Source: Roseiarcus sp963780825
GTDB taxonomy: Bacteria; Pseudomonadota; Alphaproteobacteria; Rhizobiales; Beijerinckiaceae
Assembly: GCA_963780825.1 (NCBI GenBank)
Contig: CAWADL010000005.1
Coordinates: 1-64,000 of the forward strand
Direction: 5' to 3'
Length of the DNA: 64,000 bases
The notes under the pieces were generated by a model that saw nothing but the letters and a program-made list of their open reading frames with translations, was not told the DNA's origin and searched no databases. Within the stretch, counting starts at the first letter, position 1. Each line of letters opens with the position of its first letter. The position numbers and the translations under genes were made by a program. Below are positions 34,871-44,339 of the stretch, piece by piece.

Positions 34871-36103
34871 TCACGCCTTCTTCTCGTGCATGTCCGGCAG
34901 GAAGTACGCCAATAGCCCGATCGCCGGCAGATAGGCGCAGACCTGATAGACGAAGGTGAGGCTCGTGTGGTCGGCGACCAGCCCGAGCGCCGCGGCGCCT
35001 AGACCGCCGAGCCCGAACGAAAGGCCGAAGAACAGGCCGGCGATCGCGCCGACGTTCCCTGGCGCAAGCTCCTGCGCATAGACGACCATTGCCGAGAAGG
35101 CCGACGACAGGATCAGCCCAATCGCGATCGAGTCGATCACAGTCCCGGTCAGGCCGAGATGCGGCAGCAGCAGCGTGAACGGCAGCACGCCGAGGATCGA
35201 CGCCCAGATCACATATTTGCGGCCGATCTTGTCGCCGATGGGTCCACCGACGAAGGTGCCGACGGCGACCGCGCCGAGGAACACGAACAGTAACACCTGC
35301 GAGGTCTGAACCGAGAGATCGAACGTGTTCATCAGATAGAACGTGTAGAAGGTATTGATGCTCGCCAGATAGAACGTCTTCGAGAAAAGCAAGACGACGA
35401 GTATGCCGATCGATCTTGCCACGACGCTGCGCGGGAGCCGCTCGCCGCCGGGGTGGGCGACGCTCTTGCGCACGAGACTTGCATGCGCGACCTGCCATTG
35501 TGCGACGCGCATCAGCAGCAGGATCGCCATGAAGGCGAGGGCGGTGAAGGCGAGCACGGAAATCTGCCCGCCGGGCACGACGATAAACGCCGCCATCAGC
35601 GGCCCGAGCGACTGCCCAAAATTGCCGCCAACCTGAAACACGCTCTGCGCGAAGCCATAACGTCCGCCGGAGGCGGCGCGGGCCGCGCGCGAGGCCTCGG
35701 GATGGAAGACGGCGCTGCCGACGCCAATGAAGGCGACGGAGATCAACAGCATCGCGTAGCTGCCCGAAAACGCGAGCAGCACCAGGCCGAGCAGCGTAAA
35801 GCCCATCGCGAAGGGCAGGGCGCGCGGCGCCGGCCTGCGGTCGGTGACAAGGCCGATGATCGGCTGCAGCAACGATGCGGTGACCTGGAACACCAGGGTG
35901 ATGATGCCGGTCTGAAAGAACGTCAGCGAATATTGGCTGCGAAATACCGGATAGAGCGCCGGGGCGAGCGACTGCATCATGTCGTTCAACATGTGCGAAG
36001 CGCTGGCGGCGAACAGGATCCCGATGGCCGTCACCGGGCGGGCGACGGAGGCAACGGTAGACGCGGCGCGCTCCGGCGCGCTCATTCTCTCGGCGAGGCT
36101 CAT
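34871..36103 (-). CDS. MFS efflux transporter, fosmidomycin-resistance (Fsr) type
   Basis: A 410-residue protein with 12 predicted membrane segments. SHMLNDMMQSLAPALYPVFR, the block around LQPIIGLVTDRRPAPRALPF and the proline/glycine-rich FIGVGSAVFHPEASRAARAA are typical of the Fsr subgroup. It exports drugs, and in some bacteria sugar-like molecules. A GGGAAG ribosome site precedes the ATG at 36103. A long reverse reading frame over it (34839-36173 in another frame) is an artefact. The substrate cannot be told from sequence. Confidence 0.9.
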   Translation of the reverse strand: MSLAERMSAPERAASTVASVARPVTAIGILFAASASHMLNDMMQSLAPALYPVFRSQYSLTFFQTGIITLVFQVTASLLQPIIGLVTDRRPAPRALPFAMGFTLLGLVLLAFSGSYAMLLISVAFIGVGSAVFHPEASRAARAASGGRYGFAQSVFQVGGNFGQSLGPLMAAFIVVPGGQISVLAFTALAFMAILLLMRVAQWQVAHASLVRKSVAHPGGERLPRSVVARSIGILVVLLFSKTFYLASINTFYTFYLMNTFDLSVQTSQVLLFVFLGAVAVGTFVGGPIGDKIGRKYVIWASILGVLPFTLLLPHLGLTGTVIDSIAIGLILSSAFSAMVVYAQELAPGNVGAIAGLFFGLSFGLGGLGAAALGLVADHTSLTFVYQVCAYLPAIGLLAYFLPDMHEKKA

Positions 36104-36258
36104 GTTCTTCCCTTGAGGCCTCGCGCAAACGGCGATTTGAGGCCGAAAGGGCGCGACCGCGCGCCCTTAACATGCCGCGCTTTAGCGCAATTCGGCGCCT
36201 AAGGGAACGGCAAACTGATCACTTGGACGGGATCAGTTGCAAGCGTTCACGTAATTTA

Positions 36259-36798
36259 TTATCTCGGCGCAAGAACCATCACCATCTGACGGCCTTCCAT
36301 CAGCGGCTCGGCCTCGACCTTGGCGACTTCAGCGGTTTCGCCTTTCACGCGCTGCAACAGGCGGTAGCCGATGTCCTGGTGCGCCATTTCGCGCCCGCGG
36401 AAACGCAGCGTCACCTTGACCTTGTCGCCTTCCTCGAAGAAGCGGAACACCGAGCGCATCTTGACGTCGTAATCGTGATCGTCGATGCCCGGACGCAGCT
36501 TGATCTCTTTGATTTCAACGATCTTCTGCCGCTTGCGCTGCTCGGCGGATTTTTTCTGTTCGAGAAATCGATATTTCCCGAAGTCGAGAATTTTGCAGAC
36601 GGGGGGCCTGGCGTTTGGGACGATCTCGACGAGATCAAGGCCCGCTTCCTCGGCGAGGCGCTGCGCGTCGGCGAGATTGACGACCCCCTTGTTTTGACCT
36701 TCGCCGTCGATAAGCTGAACTTGAACGGCGCGTATGTCTCGGTTGACTCGTGGCCCGCCTTTCTCCGGCGCCGCGGTGGACTTCATGGGACGTCGAAT
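36259..36798 (-). CDS. infC: Translation initiation factor IF-3, probable ATT start
   Basis: IF-3 binds the 30S subunit and checks the initiator tRNA-start codon pair. The N-terminal domain (RDIRAVQVQLIDGEGQNKGV, LAEEAGLDLVEIVPNARPPV) and the C-terminal domain (KEIKLRPGIDDHDYDVKMRS, KVTLRFRGREMAHQDIG) are complete. The first ATG, at 36786, has no ribosome site. Four codons upstream (36796-36798) an ATT follows AGGAG (36806-36810) at a 7-base spacing, giving IRRPMKS. A non-AUG ATT start is the known basis of infC autoregulation in other bacteria. The start at 36798 is inferred. Confidence 0.93.
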   Translation of the reverse strand: MRRPMKSTAAPEKGGPRVNRDIRAVQVQLIDGEGQNKGVVNLADAQRLAEEAGLDLVEIVPNARPPVCKILDFGKYRFLEQKKSAEQRKRQKIVEIKEIKLRPGIDDHDYDVKMRSVFRFFEEGDKVKVTLRFRGREMAHQDIGYRLLQRVKGETAEVAKVEAEPLMEGRQMVMVLAPR

Positions 36799-36987
36799 GG
36801 GGCAACTCCTATGCGGGTTGAACGGTTGGACATGAATTAACGCCTCGGCCCTCGCGGGCTGGCGCCGGCGAAGTTAGCCGAGGAATTTCCCACGTCGACC
36901 TTGCGAAGTCAACGTGAGGCGGATTTTGGCGGAGAACTTTCCCGCAGTGGGGTACGGGCGCCACAGGTGGCAGTTCCAGACCCTCGA

Positions 36988-37067
36988 GAGCGTCGGCGTC
37001 CCCGCCGACGTCTCAATGCTCGACCGACGCCGCCAAGGGGAAACGTCGGCCTGGAGGCCGACGCTTC
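36988..37067. repeat. Two palindromic repeats of the GTCGGC...GCCGAC family
   Basis: GAGCGTCGGCGTCCCCGCCG at 36988 onward and ACGTCGGCCTGGAGGCCGAC at 37043 onward, about 30 bases apart, in the gap between infC and livK. Each can fold as a short GC hairpin. Confidence 0.75.
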
Positions 37068-37073
37068 GAAAAC

Positions 37074-38399
37074 TCACTTGCTATCGCAAGCCTCACTTCG
37101 CTGCGGCCAGCCGGCGTTCTTCTCGGCGTAAGACTTCGCCGCCGCGTCGATCAGCGGCTGCACCTTATCGGTGGCAGAGGCGATCGCGTCGGTGACCTTC
37201 TTCCAATGCGCGCCATCCCATTCCTGGATGAACGTCGCGCTATGGCTGTTGTGGTCGGCGCACGAAAGTTTCAGCGGGCTGGCGAAACCTTCGAGACCAA
37301 TCGCCTTCAGCCGCGCGGGATCCAGGTTGAGCGATTCGAGCCCGCGGCGCACGTCCTCGCCGGTCACGACTTTCTTGCCGCTCACCTTCTGCGCGGCGGC
37401 GATCGCCTCGGCGATCAACATCGAATTATACACGCCGTGATCGTATAGTGTACTGCCGAACTCGCCGGCCTGCGCCTGGCTCTTGCCGGCGTCGACGACC
37501 AGCTTCTTGATGTCGGCGAAGGCGGGATAGTCCGCGCCCGGGCCGTGCCAGTTGAGCTCTTTGAAGCCCTTGGCGGCCTCGCCCGAGGCGGACGCATCCG
37601 CATCGCCCGGCCACCAGACCGACACGAATTTGTCCATCGGGAAATTCGCCTTCACGGCTTCCTTGATGGCGGCGGCGTTCATCGCGCCCCAGCCGTACAT
37701 GATGAGGAAATCAGGCTTGTCGCGGCGGACCTCGAGCCACTTCGCCGATTGGTTCTGCATGTCGGCCGGCGCGATCGGGTAAAGCTTCAGGTCAAATCCA
37801 GCGCTAGCCGCTTCCGCTTGGATAAACGGCAGCGCCTCGCGGCCGAAGGCGGCGTCGAAATAGAGATAGCCGACCTTCTTCCCTTTCAGCCCATCGATCG
37901 AGCCGCCGCCGAGGTACTTGAGAATCTCCGACGCGCCGTCCCAATAGGTCACCGGCGGGTTGAATACCCAGGGGAATACGTCGCCGCGCGCCGCCGCGGA
38001 TAGACCATAGGCCATCGACAGAATCGGGATCTTGTCGACGCTGGCTTTCGGAATCATCGCCAGCGTGATGCCGGTCGACCAGGGGTTGGTCATCACCGGG
38101 TTTTTTGTCTTCACCTGATCATAGCACTCGAGGCCTTTCTTGGTGTCGTAGCCGGTCTCGCATTCATCGACCGAAAGCTTGACGCCGCCGACGCCGCCGT
38201 CGCGCTCGTTCAGCATCGTCAGATAGTCGTGCATGCCGTCGGCTATCGGCGTGCCGGAGCCTCCGAAAGGCCCAGTGCGATAGGTGAATAGCGGCACATA
38301 GATGGAATCTTCGGCCAACGCCGGGACGACGAGCGACAGCGCGGTCGCGGCGCCGAGCGCAAATTTGAGAACCGTTTGTTTCACGCGTTTCCTCCTCAA
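37074..38399 (-). CDS. livK: Branched-chain amino acid ABC transporter substrate-binding protein (LivK-like)
   Basis: 441 residues with a signal peptide (KFALGAATALSLVVPALAED), then a type I periplasmic-binding fold: YVPLFTYRTGPFGGSGTPIA, the block GLKGKKVGYLYFDAAFGREA and WLEVRRDKPDFLIMYGWGAM. It captures an amino acid or amide for uptake. It follows the permease gene by 6 bases on the same strand. The ATP-binding subunits (LivG, LivF) and the second permease (LivH) that normally accompany this pair are absent; the neighbours are infC and ptsP. They may be elsewhere, or the system is degraded. Substrate unknown. Confidence 0.88.
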   Translation of the reverse strand: MRRKRVKQTVLKFALGAATALSLVVPALAEDSIYVPLFTYRTGPFGGSGTPIADGMHDYLTMLNERDGGVGGVKLSVDECETGYDTKKGLECYDQVKTKNPVMTNPWSTGITLAMIPKASVDKIPILSMAYGLSAAARGDVFPWVFNPPVTYWDGASEILKYLGGGSIDGLKGKKVGYLYFDAAFGREALPFIQAEAASAGFDLKLYPIAPADMQNQSAKWLEVRRDKPDFLIMYGWGAMNAAAIKEAVKANFPMDKFVSVWWPGDADASASGEAAKGFKELNWHGPGADYPAFADIKKLVVDAGKSQAQAGEFGSTLYDHGVYNSMLIAEAIAAAQKVSGKKVVTGEDVRRGLESLNLDPARLKAIGLEGFASPLKLSCADHNSHSATFIQEWDGAHWKKVTDAIASATDKVQPLIDAAAKSYAEKNAGWPQRSEACDSK

Positions 38400-38405
38400 T
38401 GCTCG

Positions 38406-39482
38406 TCAGTAGGGGAATGGCCAGACCCGCAGCTTCTGCTTGGCGGTTTTCCAGAGCGCGGCCAGTCCGTGCGGCTCGACGATTAGCACCACGATAATCA
38501 GCGCCCCCGTCACCATGAAAGTCAACTGCTCGACCGTCGCCGCCTGGACCTTGACGCCGACGATGGCGGGAAGCGCACGCAAGATGATCGGCAGTAGATG
38601 CAGGATCGCGGCGCCGAGAAAGGCGCCGACAATTGAGCCGAGACCGCCAATGATGACGATGAACAGCAGCTGGAACGACAGATCGACATTGAACGCCTCG
38701 GGCTCGGCCGATCCGAACCAGAGATAGACCATCATCGCCCCGGCCACGCCGACGAAATACGAGGACACCGCGAAGGCCAGCAGTTTGGCGCGCAGCAGCC
38801 GGATGCCGATCAGCTCGGCGGCGATGTCCATGTCGCGCACCGCCATCCACATGCGCCCGATTCGCCCGTGGGTGATGTTGGAGGCGATCCAGGCCAGCGC
38901 CGTGGTGATGCTAAGGGCGACGAGATAGCGGGTCGCCGGCGTGGCGTTGGGACCGGCGACGGCCAGCCCGAACAGGCTGTGGCCGCCGACCTCGATCGCG
39001 CCGGAGGTGTTGTTGTTGTAGAGCCAGGGCACGCGCGCGAACGCCCATTCCAGGAAGAACTGCGCGGCAAGCGTCGCCACCGCGAGGTAGAAGCCCTTGA
39101 TGCGCAAGCTCGGCAGCCCGAATACCAGGCCGACGGCGCTGGAAAACAGCCCGGAGACCAGGATCCAGACGATGACGTTGACTTGCGGAAAATACGTGTC
39201 GAGCTTGTAGCAAGCGTAGGCGCCGACGCCCATGAAGCCGGCTGAACCGAGCGACAACAGGCCCGTATAGCCGGTGAGCAGATTGAGGCCGATCGCCGCG
39301 AGCGAGAGGACGAGAAACGGGATCATCATCGTCTCGATGAAGAACGCGTTGCCGAAGGCGGGGATGGCGATGAAAGCGACTGCGAGAATGATCGCCAGTC
39401 CGATGCGATCCTGCCGAATGGGGAAGATCGCCATATCGGCGGCGTAGGTCGTCTTGAACTGGCCCGCTTCCCGATAGAACAA
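38406..39482 (-). CDS. livM: Branched-chain amino acid ABC transporter permease (LivM-like)
   Basis: 358 residues from a TTG at 39482 that has GGAG seven bases upstream; the product then starts LFYREAGQFKTTYAADMAIF, the usual opening of this LivM subgroup. Longer starts up to 39635 run through a palindromic repeat and are rejected. About ten membrane segments follow, with the family signature LNLLTGYTGLLSLGSAGFMG and FGLPSLRIKGFYLAVATLA, and the EAA-like cytoplasmic loop MDIAAELIGIRLLRAKLLAF. It forms the inner-membrane channel with a LivH partner not found here. Confidence 0.9.
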   Translation of the reverse strand: MFYREAGQFKTTYAADMAIFPIRQDRIGLAIILAVAFIAIPAFGNAFFIETMMIPFLVLSLAAIGLNLLTGYTGLLSLGSAGFMGVGAYACYKLDTYFPQVNVIVWILVSGLFSSAVGLVFGLPSLRIKGFYLAVATLAAQFFLEWAFARVPWLYNNNTSGAIEVGGHSLFGLAVAGPNATPATRYLVALSITTALAWIASNITHGRIGRMWMAVRDMDIAAELIGIRLLRAKLLAFAVSSYFVGVAGAMMVYLWFGSAEPEAFNVDLSFQLLFIVIIGGLGSIVGAFLGAAILHLLPIILRALPAIVGVKVQAATVEQLTFMVTGALIIVVLIVEPHGLAALWKTAKQKLRVWPFPY

Positions 39483-39556
39483 GGCGTCTCTCCCAGGGGA
39501 TGGCTCGCATGGCGCGGGGACGCGTGGCAAGTCGGCCAAAGGGATAGAGTGCCTTC

Positions 39557-39619
39557 GGAGCGTCGGCGTCCACGCCGACGATGTCGTCCCAACACGTCGG
39601 CATGGACGTCGACGCTCCG
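39557..39619. repeat. Two palindromic repeats of the GTCGGC...GCCGAC family
   Basis: GGAGCGTCGGCGTCCACGCC at 39557 onward and ACGTCGGCATGGACGTCGAC at 39593 onward, in the gap between the divergent livM and ptsP genes. Confidence 0.75.
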
Positions 39620-39789
39620 CTGCCCTTAAAAGCATCTAGCGTGCTGACTTGCAGGGCAAATCCACACATCCCGCTAGCCATTCCGTGTCTGGTCTTGCCG
39701 AGGCGCCGCCTCTGCGCCTATAGGCTCGCAAGTGAGGGGCTCGACGTCCGCGCGGGGCGGCGGGATTTCATCTCGAACGGAAAATTTGG

Positions 39790-42053
39790 ATGCGCGCGCC
39801 GGGCGGACCCCGACTTTTGCTTCGGCGGCTCCGCGAAGTCATGGCGGAGCCCGTCACAGCACAGGCGCGCCTGGACCGCATCGTCGTCCTGATCGCTTCC
39901 AATATGGTCGCGGAAGTCTGCTCGCTCTATGTGGCGCGCGCCGACGGCCCCCTCGAACTGTTCGCCACCGAAGGCCTCAACCGCGAAGCCGTCCATCTGA
40001 CCACGATGCGGCCGGGCGAGGGCCTGGTCGGCCTGATCGCCGCCACTGCCGAGCCGCTGGCGCTCTCCGACGCGCAAGGGCACGCTTCCTTCTCCTACAA
40101 GCCGGAGACGGGCGAAGAGATCTACCAATCCTTCCTCGGCGTGCCCGTGCTGCGCGGCGGGGCGACGCTCGGCGTGCTGGTCGTGCAGAACCGCGCGCGG
40201 CGCAGCTACTCCGAGGAGGAGATCGAGGCGCTGCAAACCACTGCGATGCTGCTCGCCGAGATGATCGTCTCCGGCGAGTTGCAGGCGCTCGCGGGACAGC
40301 CCTCGGCCGTGGCCGTGAGGAAGGCCGCGGCGTACAAGGGAGCGCCGATCGCGGAAGGTCTCGGGCTCGGCCATGCCGTGCTGCACCAGCCGCGCGTCGT
40401 CGTCTCGAAGATCGTCGCTGACGACGTCAATGCGAGCTCGCGCGGCTGGAGACGGCGATCCAGGCGATGCGCGCCTCGGTCGACGAGCTGATTGATCGCA
40501 GCGACGACGGCGCCGAAGGCGAGCACCGCGACGTGCTCGAAGCCTTCCGGATGATCGCGCACGATCGCGGATGGCTCAGGCGGTTGCGCGAGGCGGTGAC
40601 CAGCGGCCTGACGGCGGAAGCGGCGGTTGAGCGCGTGCAGAGCGATGCGCGCGCCAAGCTGCAGCGTCAGACCGACCCCTACCTTCGCGACCGCCTGCAC
40701 GATCTCACCGACATCGCCAACCGGCTGCTGCATCAGCTCGCCGGTCAAAGCCTGGTGCTGCTGCCCGAGGAGTTGCCGGAAAGCGCCATCCTGGTTGCGC
40801 GCTCGATGAGTCCCGCGGCGCTGCTCGACTATGATCGGTCGCGGCTGCGAGGCCTGGTGCTCGAAGAGGCCGGGGCGGCGAGCCATATCGCGATCGTCGC
40901 GCGCGCGCTCGGCATACCCGCCGTCAGCGACATTCCCAATATCTCGGAGATCGTCGAGCGCGACGATCCGCTGATCGTCGATGGCCTCACCGGCGAAGTG
41001 CATCTGTTGCCGCCGCCCGAGGTCGAGGCGGCCTATGGCGAGAAGGCGCGTCTGCGCGCGCGGAAGCAGGACCAGTATCGCGCGCTGCGCGACACGCCGG
41101 CTCAGACGCTCGATGGGGTCGGCATCGGCTTGCACATGAACGCAGGCCTGTTGATTGACATGCCGCATCTCGAGGAGACCGGCGCGCAATCGATCGGCCT
41201 TTTCCGCACCGAGCTGCAGTTCATGCTTGCGGCGCGCTTTCCCAGGTTGGGCGCGCAGGAGAAGCTCTACGGCGCGGTGCTCGATGCGGCGGGCGAAAAG
41301 CCGGTCACTTTCCGGACGCTCGATATCGGCGGCGACAAGCGCCTGCCTTACATGAAGGGCGGCGAGGAGGAGAACCCGGCGCTGGGTTGGCGCGCGGTGC
41401 GGATTGGGCTCGACAAGCCCGGACTGTTGCGGATGCAGATGCGGGCGATGTTGCGCGCAGCGTCAGGGCGAACGTTGCGGCTGATGCTGCCGATGGTCTC
41501 GACCGTCGAGGAATTTACGCGCGGGCGGGCGATGCTGAATCGCGAGCTCGATTTCCTCGCCAAACATGGCCGCACGCCGCCGGTTTCAATCAAACTCGGC
41601 GCGATGCTCGAAGTGCCTTCGTTGCTCTGGCAGTTGCAGGAGATCGCCGCGCACGTGGATTTTCTCTCGGTCGGCTCGAACGACCTGATGCAATATCTTT
41701 ACGCCGCCGATCGCGACAACAAGCGGGTCGCCGATCGCTTCGACCCGCTTTCGCCTGGATTTTTGCGCGCGCTGAAGCAGATCGCCGAGGTCGGGGCGAA
41801 GGGGCTGACGCCGGTGGCGCTGTGCGGGGAGATCGGGGGGCGGCCGCTGGAGGCGATGACGCTGATCGCGCTCGGCTTCCGCGATCTCTCAATGTCGGCG
41901 ACGGCGGTGGGTCCGATCAAGGCCATGACGCTGTCGTTGCCGCTGGGGCCTGTGCAGGCCGAGATCGAGGCGCTGATGGCCGAGCGCGGCGACGCGGACT
42001 CGCTCCGCGAGCCGCTGCGCGAAATCGCCGAGCGCCACGGCGTCCGGTTGTAG
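39790..42053 (+). CDS. ptsP: Phosphoenolpyruvate-protein phosphotransferase EI-Ntr (PtsP), frameshifted here
   Basis: First enzyme of the nitrogen PTS; it autophosphorylates from PEP and passes phosphate to NPr. Residues 1-150 are a GAF domain (VAEVCSLYVARADGPLELFA) that senses glutamine in relatives. The phospho-His is in GAASHIAIVARALGIPAVSD, and the PEP-binding barrel has GIGLFRTELQF-like QSIGLFRTELQFMLAARFP and SVGSNDLMQYLYAADRDNK. Near 40433 one base is missing: the text reads AATGCGAGCTC where AAT GCx GAG CTC is needed. The reading frame breaks and resumes in 40467-42053. Corrected, the protein is about 754 residues, normal. prfA follows after a repeat-filled gap. Confidence 0.9.
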
Positions 42054-42183
42054 CGCGCGCTTCAAACAAACAAGGCCCCAGTCCGCTGTGACGCGAGAAG
42101 GCAATCTCTCTTTTATCTCATTAAGCGCAAGGTCCGTTGGCTTTGGCAGCGGCGGGATCGCGCCCGCGCTCGCCGTTCCCCGC

Positions 42184-42301
42184 CCCCCTTGTGGGGGAGG
42201 GTTAGGGAGGGGGGGCGGTTCGGCTTGGACGTTGGCGCTGGGAAAGCGCGGATCTTGCGGCTACCCCCCTCCCCGGCCCTCCCCCACAAGGGGGGAGGGG
42301 G
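42184..42301. repeat. Long inverted repeat of G/C-rich arms between ptsP and prfA
   Basis: The left arm (42184-42215, CCCCTTGTGGGGGAGGGTTA and on) and the right arm (42264-42301, CCTCCCCCACAAGGGGGGAG core) are reverse complements over about 30 bases with few mismatches. They are separated by 48 bases. This is the 'CCCTCCCCCACAAGGGGGAG' intergenic palindrome common in Hyphomicrobiales genomes. Confidence 0.75.
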
Positions 42302-42341
42302 TGCGCGGCGCCGGTCGTGACAAAACAATTCGGCGCCCGCT

Positions 42342-43424
42342 ATGAACCTCGACGCTCACCTCGACACGATCCTTCGTCGCCACGACGAGATCGGCGATCG
42401 TCTGGGCGCGGGCGCGTCAGGCGCCGAGTTCTCTGATCTCTCGCGCGAATACGCGGAGCTGGAGCCGCTCGCCGCATCGATCCGCGCCTTGCGCGCCAAA
42501 GAGAAAGAGCGCGCCGACCTCGACGCCATGTTGGCTGACCCGGCGCTCGAATCAGACATGCGCGAGATCGCCGCCTCCGAGATCGACGACGCCCGCACCG
42601 CGATCGAGGCGATGACGCAAGACATCCGCCTCGCGTTGTTGCCCAAGGACGCGGCCGATGAGAGCAACGTCATTCTCGAAGTGCGCGCCGGCACGGGCGG
42701 CGACGAGGCGGCTTTGTTCGCCGGCGACCTGTTCCGCATGTACGTCAAATACGCCGAGGCGCATGGTTGGAAGGTCGATGTGCTCTCGCTCAGCGAGGGA
42801 ACAGCCGGCGGCTACAAGGAGATCATCGCCGAGATCGCCGGCCGTGGCGCTTTCGCGCGGCTCAAATATGAGAGCGGCGTTCACCGCGTGCAGCGCGTGC
42901 CGGCGACCGAGGCGCAAGGCCGCATCCATACGTCGGCGGCGACCGTCGCGGTGATGCCGGAGGCGCGCGACGTCGACGTCGACATCAAAGAGAGCGATCT
43001 GAAGATCGACACCATGCGCGCCGGCGGCGCCGGCGGCCAGCACGTCAACAAGACCGAATCGGCGATCCGCATCACCCATCTGCCAACAGGCATCGTCGTC
43101 GCCGTGCAGGAGGAGCGCTCGCAGCACCGTAATCGCGCCAAGGCGATGGCGCTGCTGCGCTCGCGCATTCTCGACGGCGAACGCGAGCGAGCGGACGCCG
43201 AACGCTCGCAGCATCGGCGCGACCAGGTTGGATCGGGCGATCGCTCGCAGCGCATCCGCACTTACAATTTTCCGCAGGGGCGGATGACGGATCATCGCAT
43301 CAACCTGACGCTCTATTCGCTCGACCGGTTGATTGAAGCCGAAGGGCTCGATGAGGTGATCGACGCGCTCGCCGCCGACCGGCAGGCGCGGCTGTTGGCG
43401 GAGCAGGCCGAGGGCAATCTGTAG
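42342..43424 (+). CDS. prfA: Peptide chain release factor 1
   Basis: 360 residues. Terminates translation at UAA and UAG. The peptidyl-transferase motif is AGGAGGQHVNKTESAIR (universal GGQ). The codon-recognition domain lies upstream (RVPATEAQGRIHTSAATVAV, the PxT region being VPATEAQGR). The C-terminal block DQVGSGDRSQRIRTYNFPQG is standard. In most alphaproteobacteria prfA follows ptsP and precedes prmC, which methylates the GGQ glutamine; here prmC is not adjacent (a repeat and a HxlR regulator follow). Intact and complete. Confidence 0.97.
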   Translation: MNLDAHLDTILRRHDEIGDRLGAGASGAEFSDLSREYAELEPLAASIRALRAKEKERADLDAMLADPALESDMREIAASEIDDARTAIEAMTQDIRLALLPKDAADESNVILEVRAGTGGDEAALFAGDLFRMYVKYAEAHGWKVDVLSLSEGTAGGYKEIIAEIAGRGAFARLKYESGVHRVQRVPATEAQGRIHTSAATVAVMPEARDVDVDIKESDLKIDTMRAGGAGGQHVNKTESAIRITHLPTGIVVAVQEERSQHRNRAKAMALLRSRILDGERERADAERSQHRRDQVGSGDRSQRIRTYNFPQGRMTDHRINLTLYSLDRLIEAEGLDEVIDALAADRQARLLAEQAEGNL

Positions 43425-43440
43425 CCGCGATATTGCAGAA

Positions 43441-43550
43441 ACCGTCATTGCGAGCGAAGCGAAGCAATCCACGGTTCGGCCGCAGCATCTCTATCCGGCA
43501 AATCCTCGATCTCGGAGAGCTGGATTGCTTCGCTGCGCTCGCAATGACGG
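43441..43550. repeat. Paired inverted copies of a common Rhizobiales palindrome
   Basis: ACCGTCATTGCGAGCGAAGC (43441-43471 region) and its inverse TGGATTGCTTCGCTGCGCTC (43521-43550) flank about 50 bases. The 'GTCATTGCGAGCGAAGCGAAGCAATCCA' unit is a widespread intergenic repeat in alphaproteobacteria; the two arms can form one long hairpin after prfA. Confidence 0.8.
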
Positions 43551-43572
43551 GCCTATTTGAACGTCGGACGCA

Positions 43573-43944
43573 CTACTCTGCCGTTGCGTTTGTCGACTCC
43601 AACTCTTTGAACCGCTCTCCCCAGTCGCGCATGCTTAAAAGCACCGGCGCGAGCGTCTGGCCTAGCTCCGTCAGTTCGTATTCCACCTTCGGCGGCACTT
43701 CGGGGAACACGGTTCGCTTGATGATCCCGTCGGCCTCAAGCTCGCGCAACTGCAAGGTGATCATGCGCGGCGTGGCGGTCGGGGTCACGCGGCAAAGCGC
43801 ATTGAAGCGCAGCTTCCCGTTCAGCAGATGAAACACCAGGACCGGCTTCCAGACGCCGCCGATCACCGAGAGGGTCGCTTCAACCGCACAGCCCGTTCGA
43901 CTGGCCTTACGGCGTGCGGAGCGCGGGGGGACGCTATCATCCAT
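43573..43944 (-). CDS. HxlR family transcriptional regulator
   Basis: 123 residues from ATG 43944. CAVEATLSVIGGVWKPVLVF is the HxlR winged helix opening, with the conserved Cys that senses oxidants or aldehydes in relatives, followed by KLRFNALCRVTPTATPRMIT (recognition helix) and the wing KRTVFPEVPPKVEYELTELG. It is divergent from a SemiSWEET gene 98 bases away, which it might control. The longer frame to 44091 reaches into that gene and is rejected. Confidence 0.92.
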   Translation of the reverse strand: MDDSVPPRSARRKASRTGCAVEATLSVIGGVWKPVLVFHLLNGKLRFNALCRVTPTATPRMITLQLRELEADGIIKRTVFPEVPPKVEYELTELGQTLAPVLLSMRDWGERFKELESTNATAE

Positions 43945-44042
43945 GACACTACATGTCCTCAATGTGCGTACTACCTGCACGCATATTGAACCGCTATCTG
44001 TTCGAGCGAAAGGGCCGCGAGGTGTGCGGGTCGGGCAAAGCG

Positions 44043-44339
44043 ATGGATGACGTCGAATATTTGGGCTTGATCGCCAGCAGCCTGGCGACATTCGCGTTTC
44101 TGCCGCAGGTCGTGAAGACCTGGCGGACCCGCAGCGCGAATGACTTTAGCCTGGCCACGCTGCTTATGCTGGAGGCTGGCACGGCGCTTTGGATTGTTTA
44201 CGGCTTGTGGCGGAATGCGCCGGCGATCTGGCTCGGTAACGGCGTTACGCTCACGCTCGCGGGCTACATCCTGTTCGTGAAGATGAGAAGCCCGCTGTTT
44301 CGAGGCGTTGCGGGCGCCGAGATACCTCAGAGGCCGTAA
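44043..44339 (+). CDS. SemiSWEET family (PQ-loop) sugar transporter
   Basis: 98 residues with three membrane helices, which is one SWEET half. The PQ motif is in SLATFAFLPQVVKTWRTRSA and the rest reads SLATLLMLEAGTALWIVYGL and WLGNGVTLTLAGYILFVKMR. SemiSWEETs dimerise to move sugars such as sucrose or glucose. The ATG at 44043 is chosen because the frame upstream has no family match. Its 3' end overlaps the small protein on the other strand by 13 bases. Confidence 0.88.
   Translation: MDDVEYLGLIASSLATFAFLPQVVKTWRTRSANDFSLATLLMLEAGTALWIVYGLWRNAPAIWLGNGVTLTLAGYILFVKMRSPLFRGVAGAEIPQRP

Noticed and set aside
34839..36173. A 444-codon minus-strand frame rich in Arg and Ala
   Set aside because: It overlaps the intact MFS transporter gene on the same strand in another frame and has no family signal.
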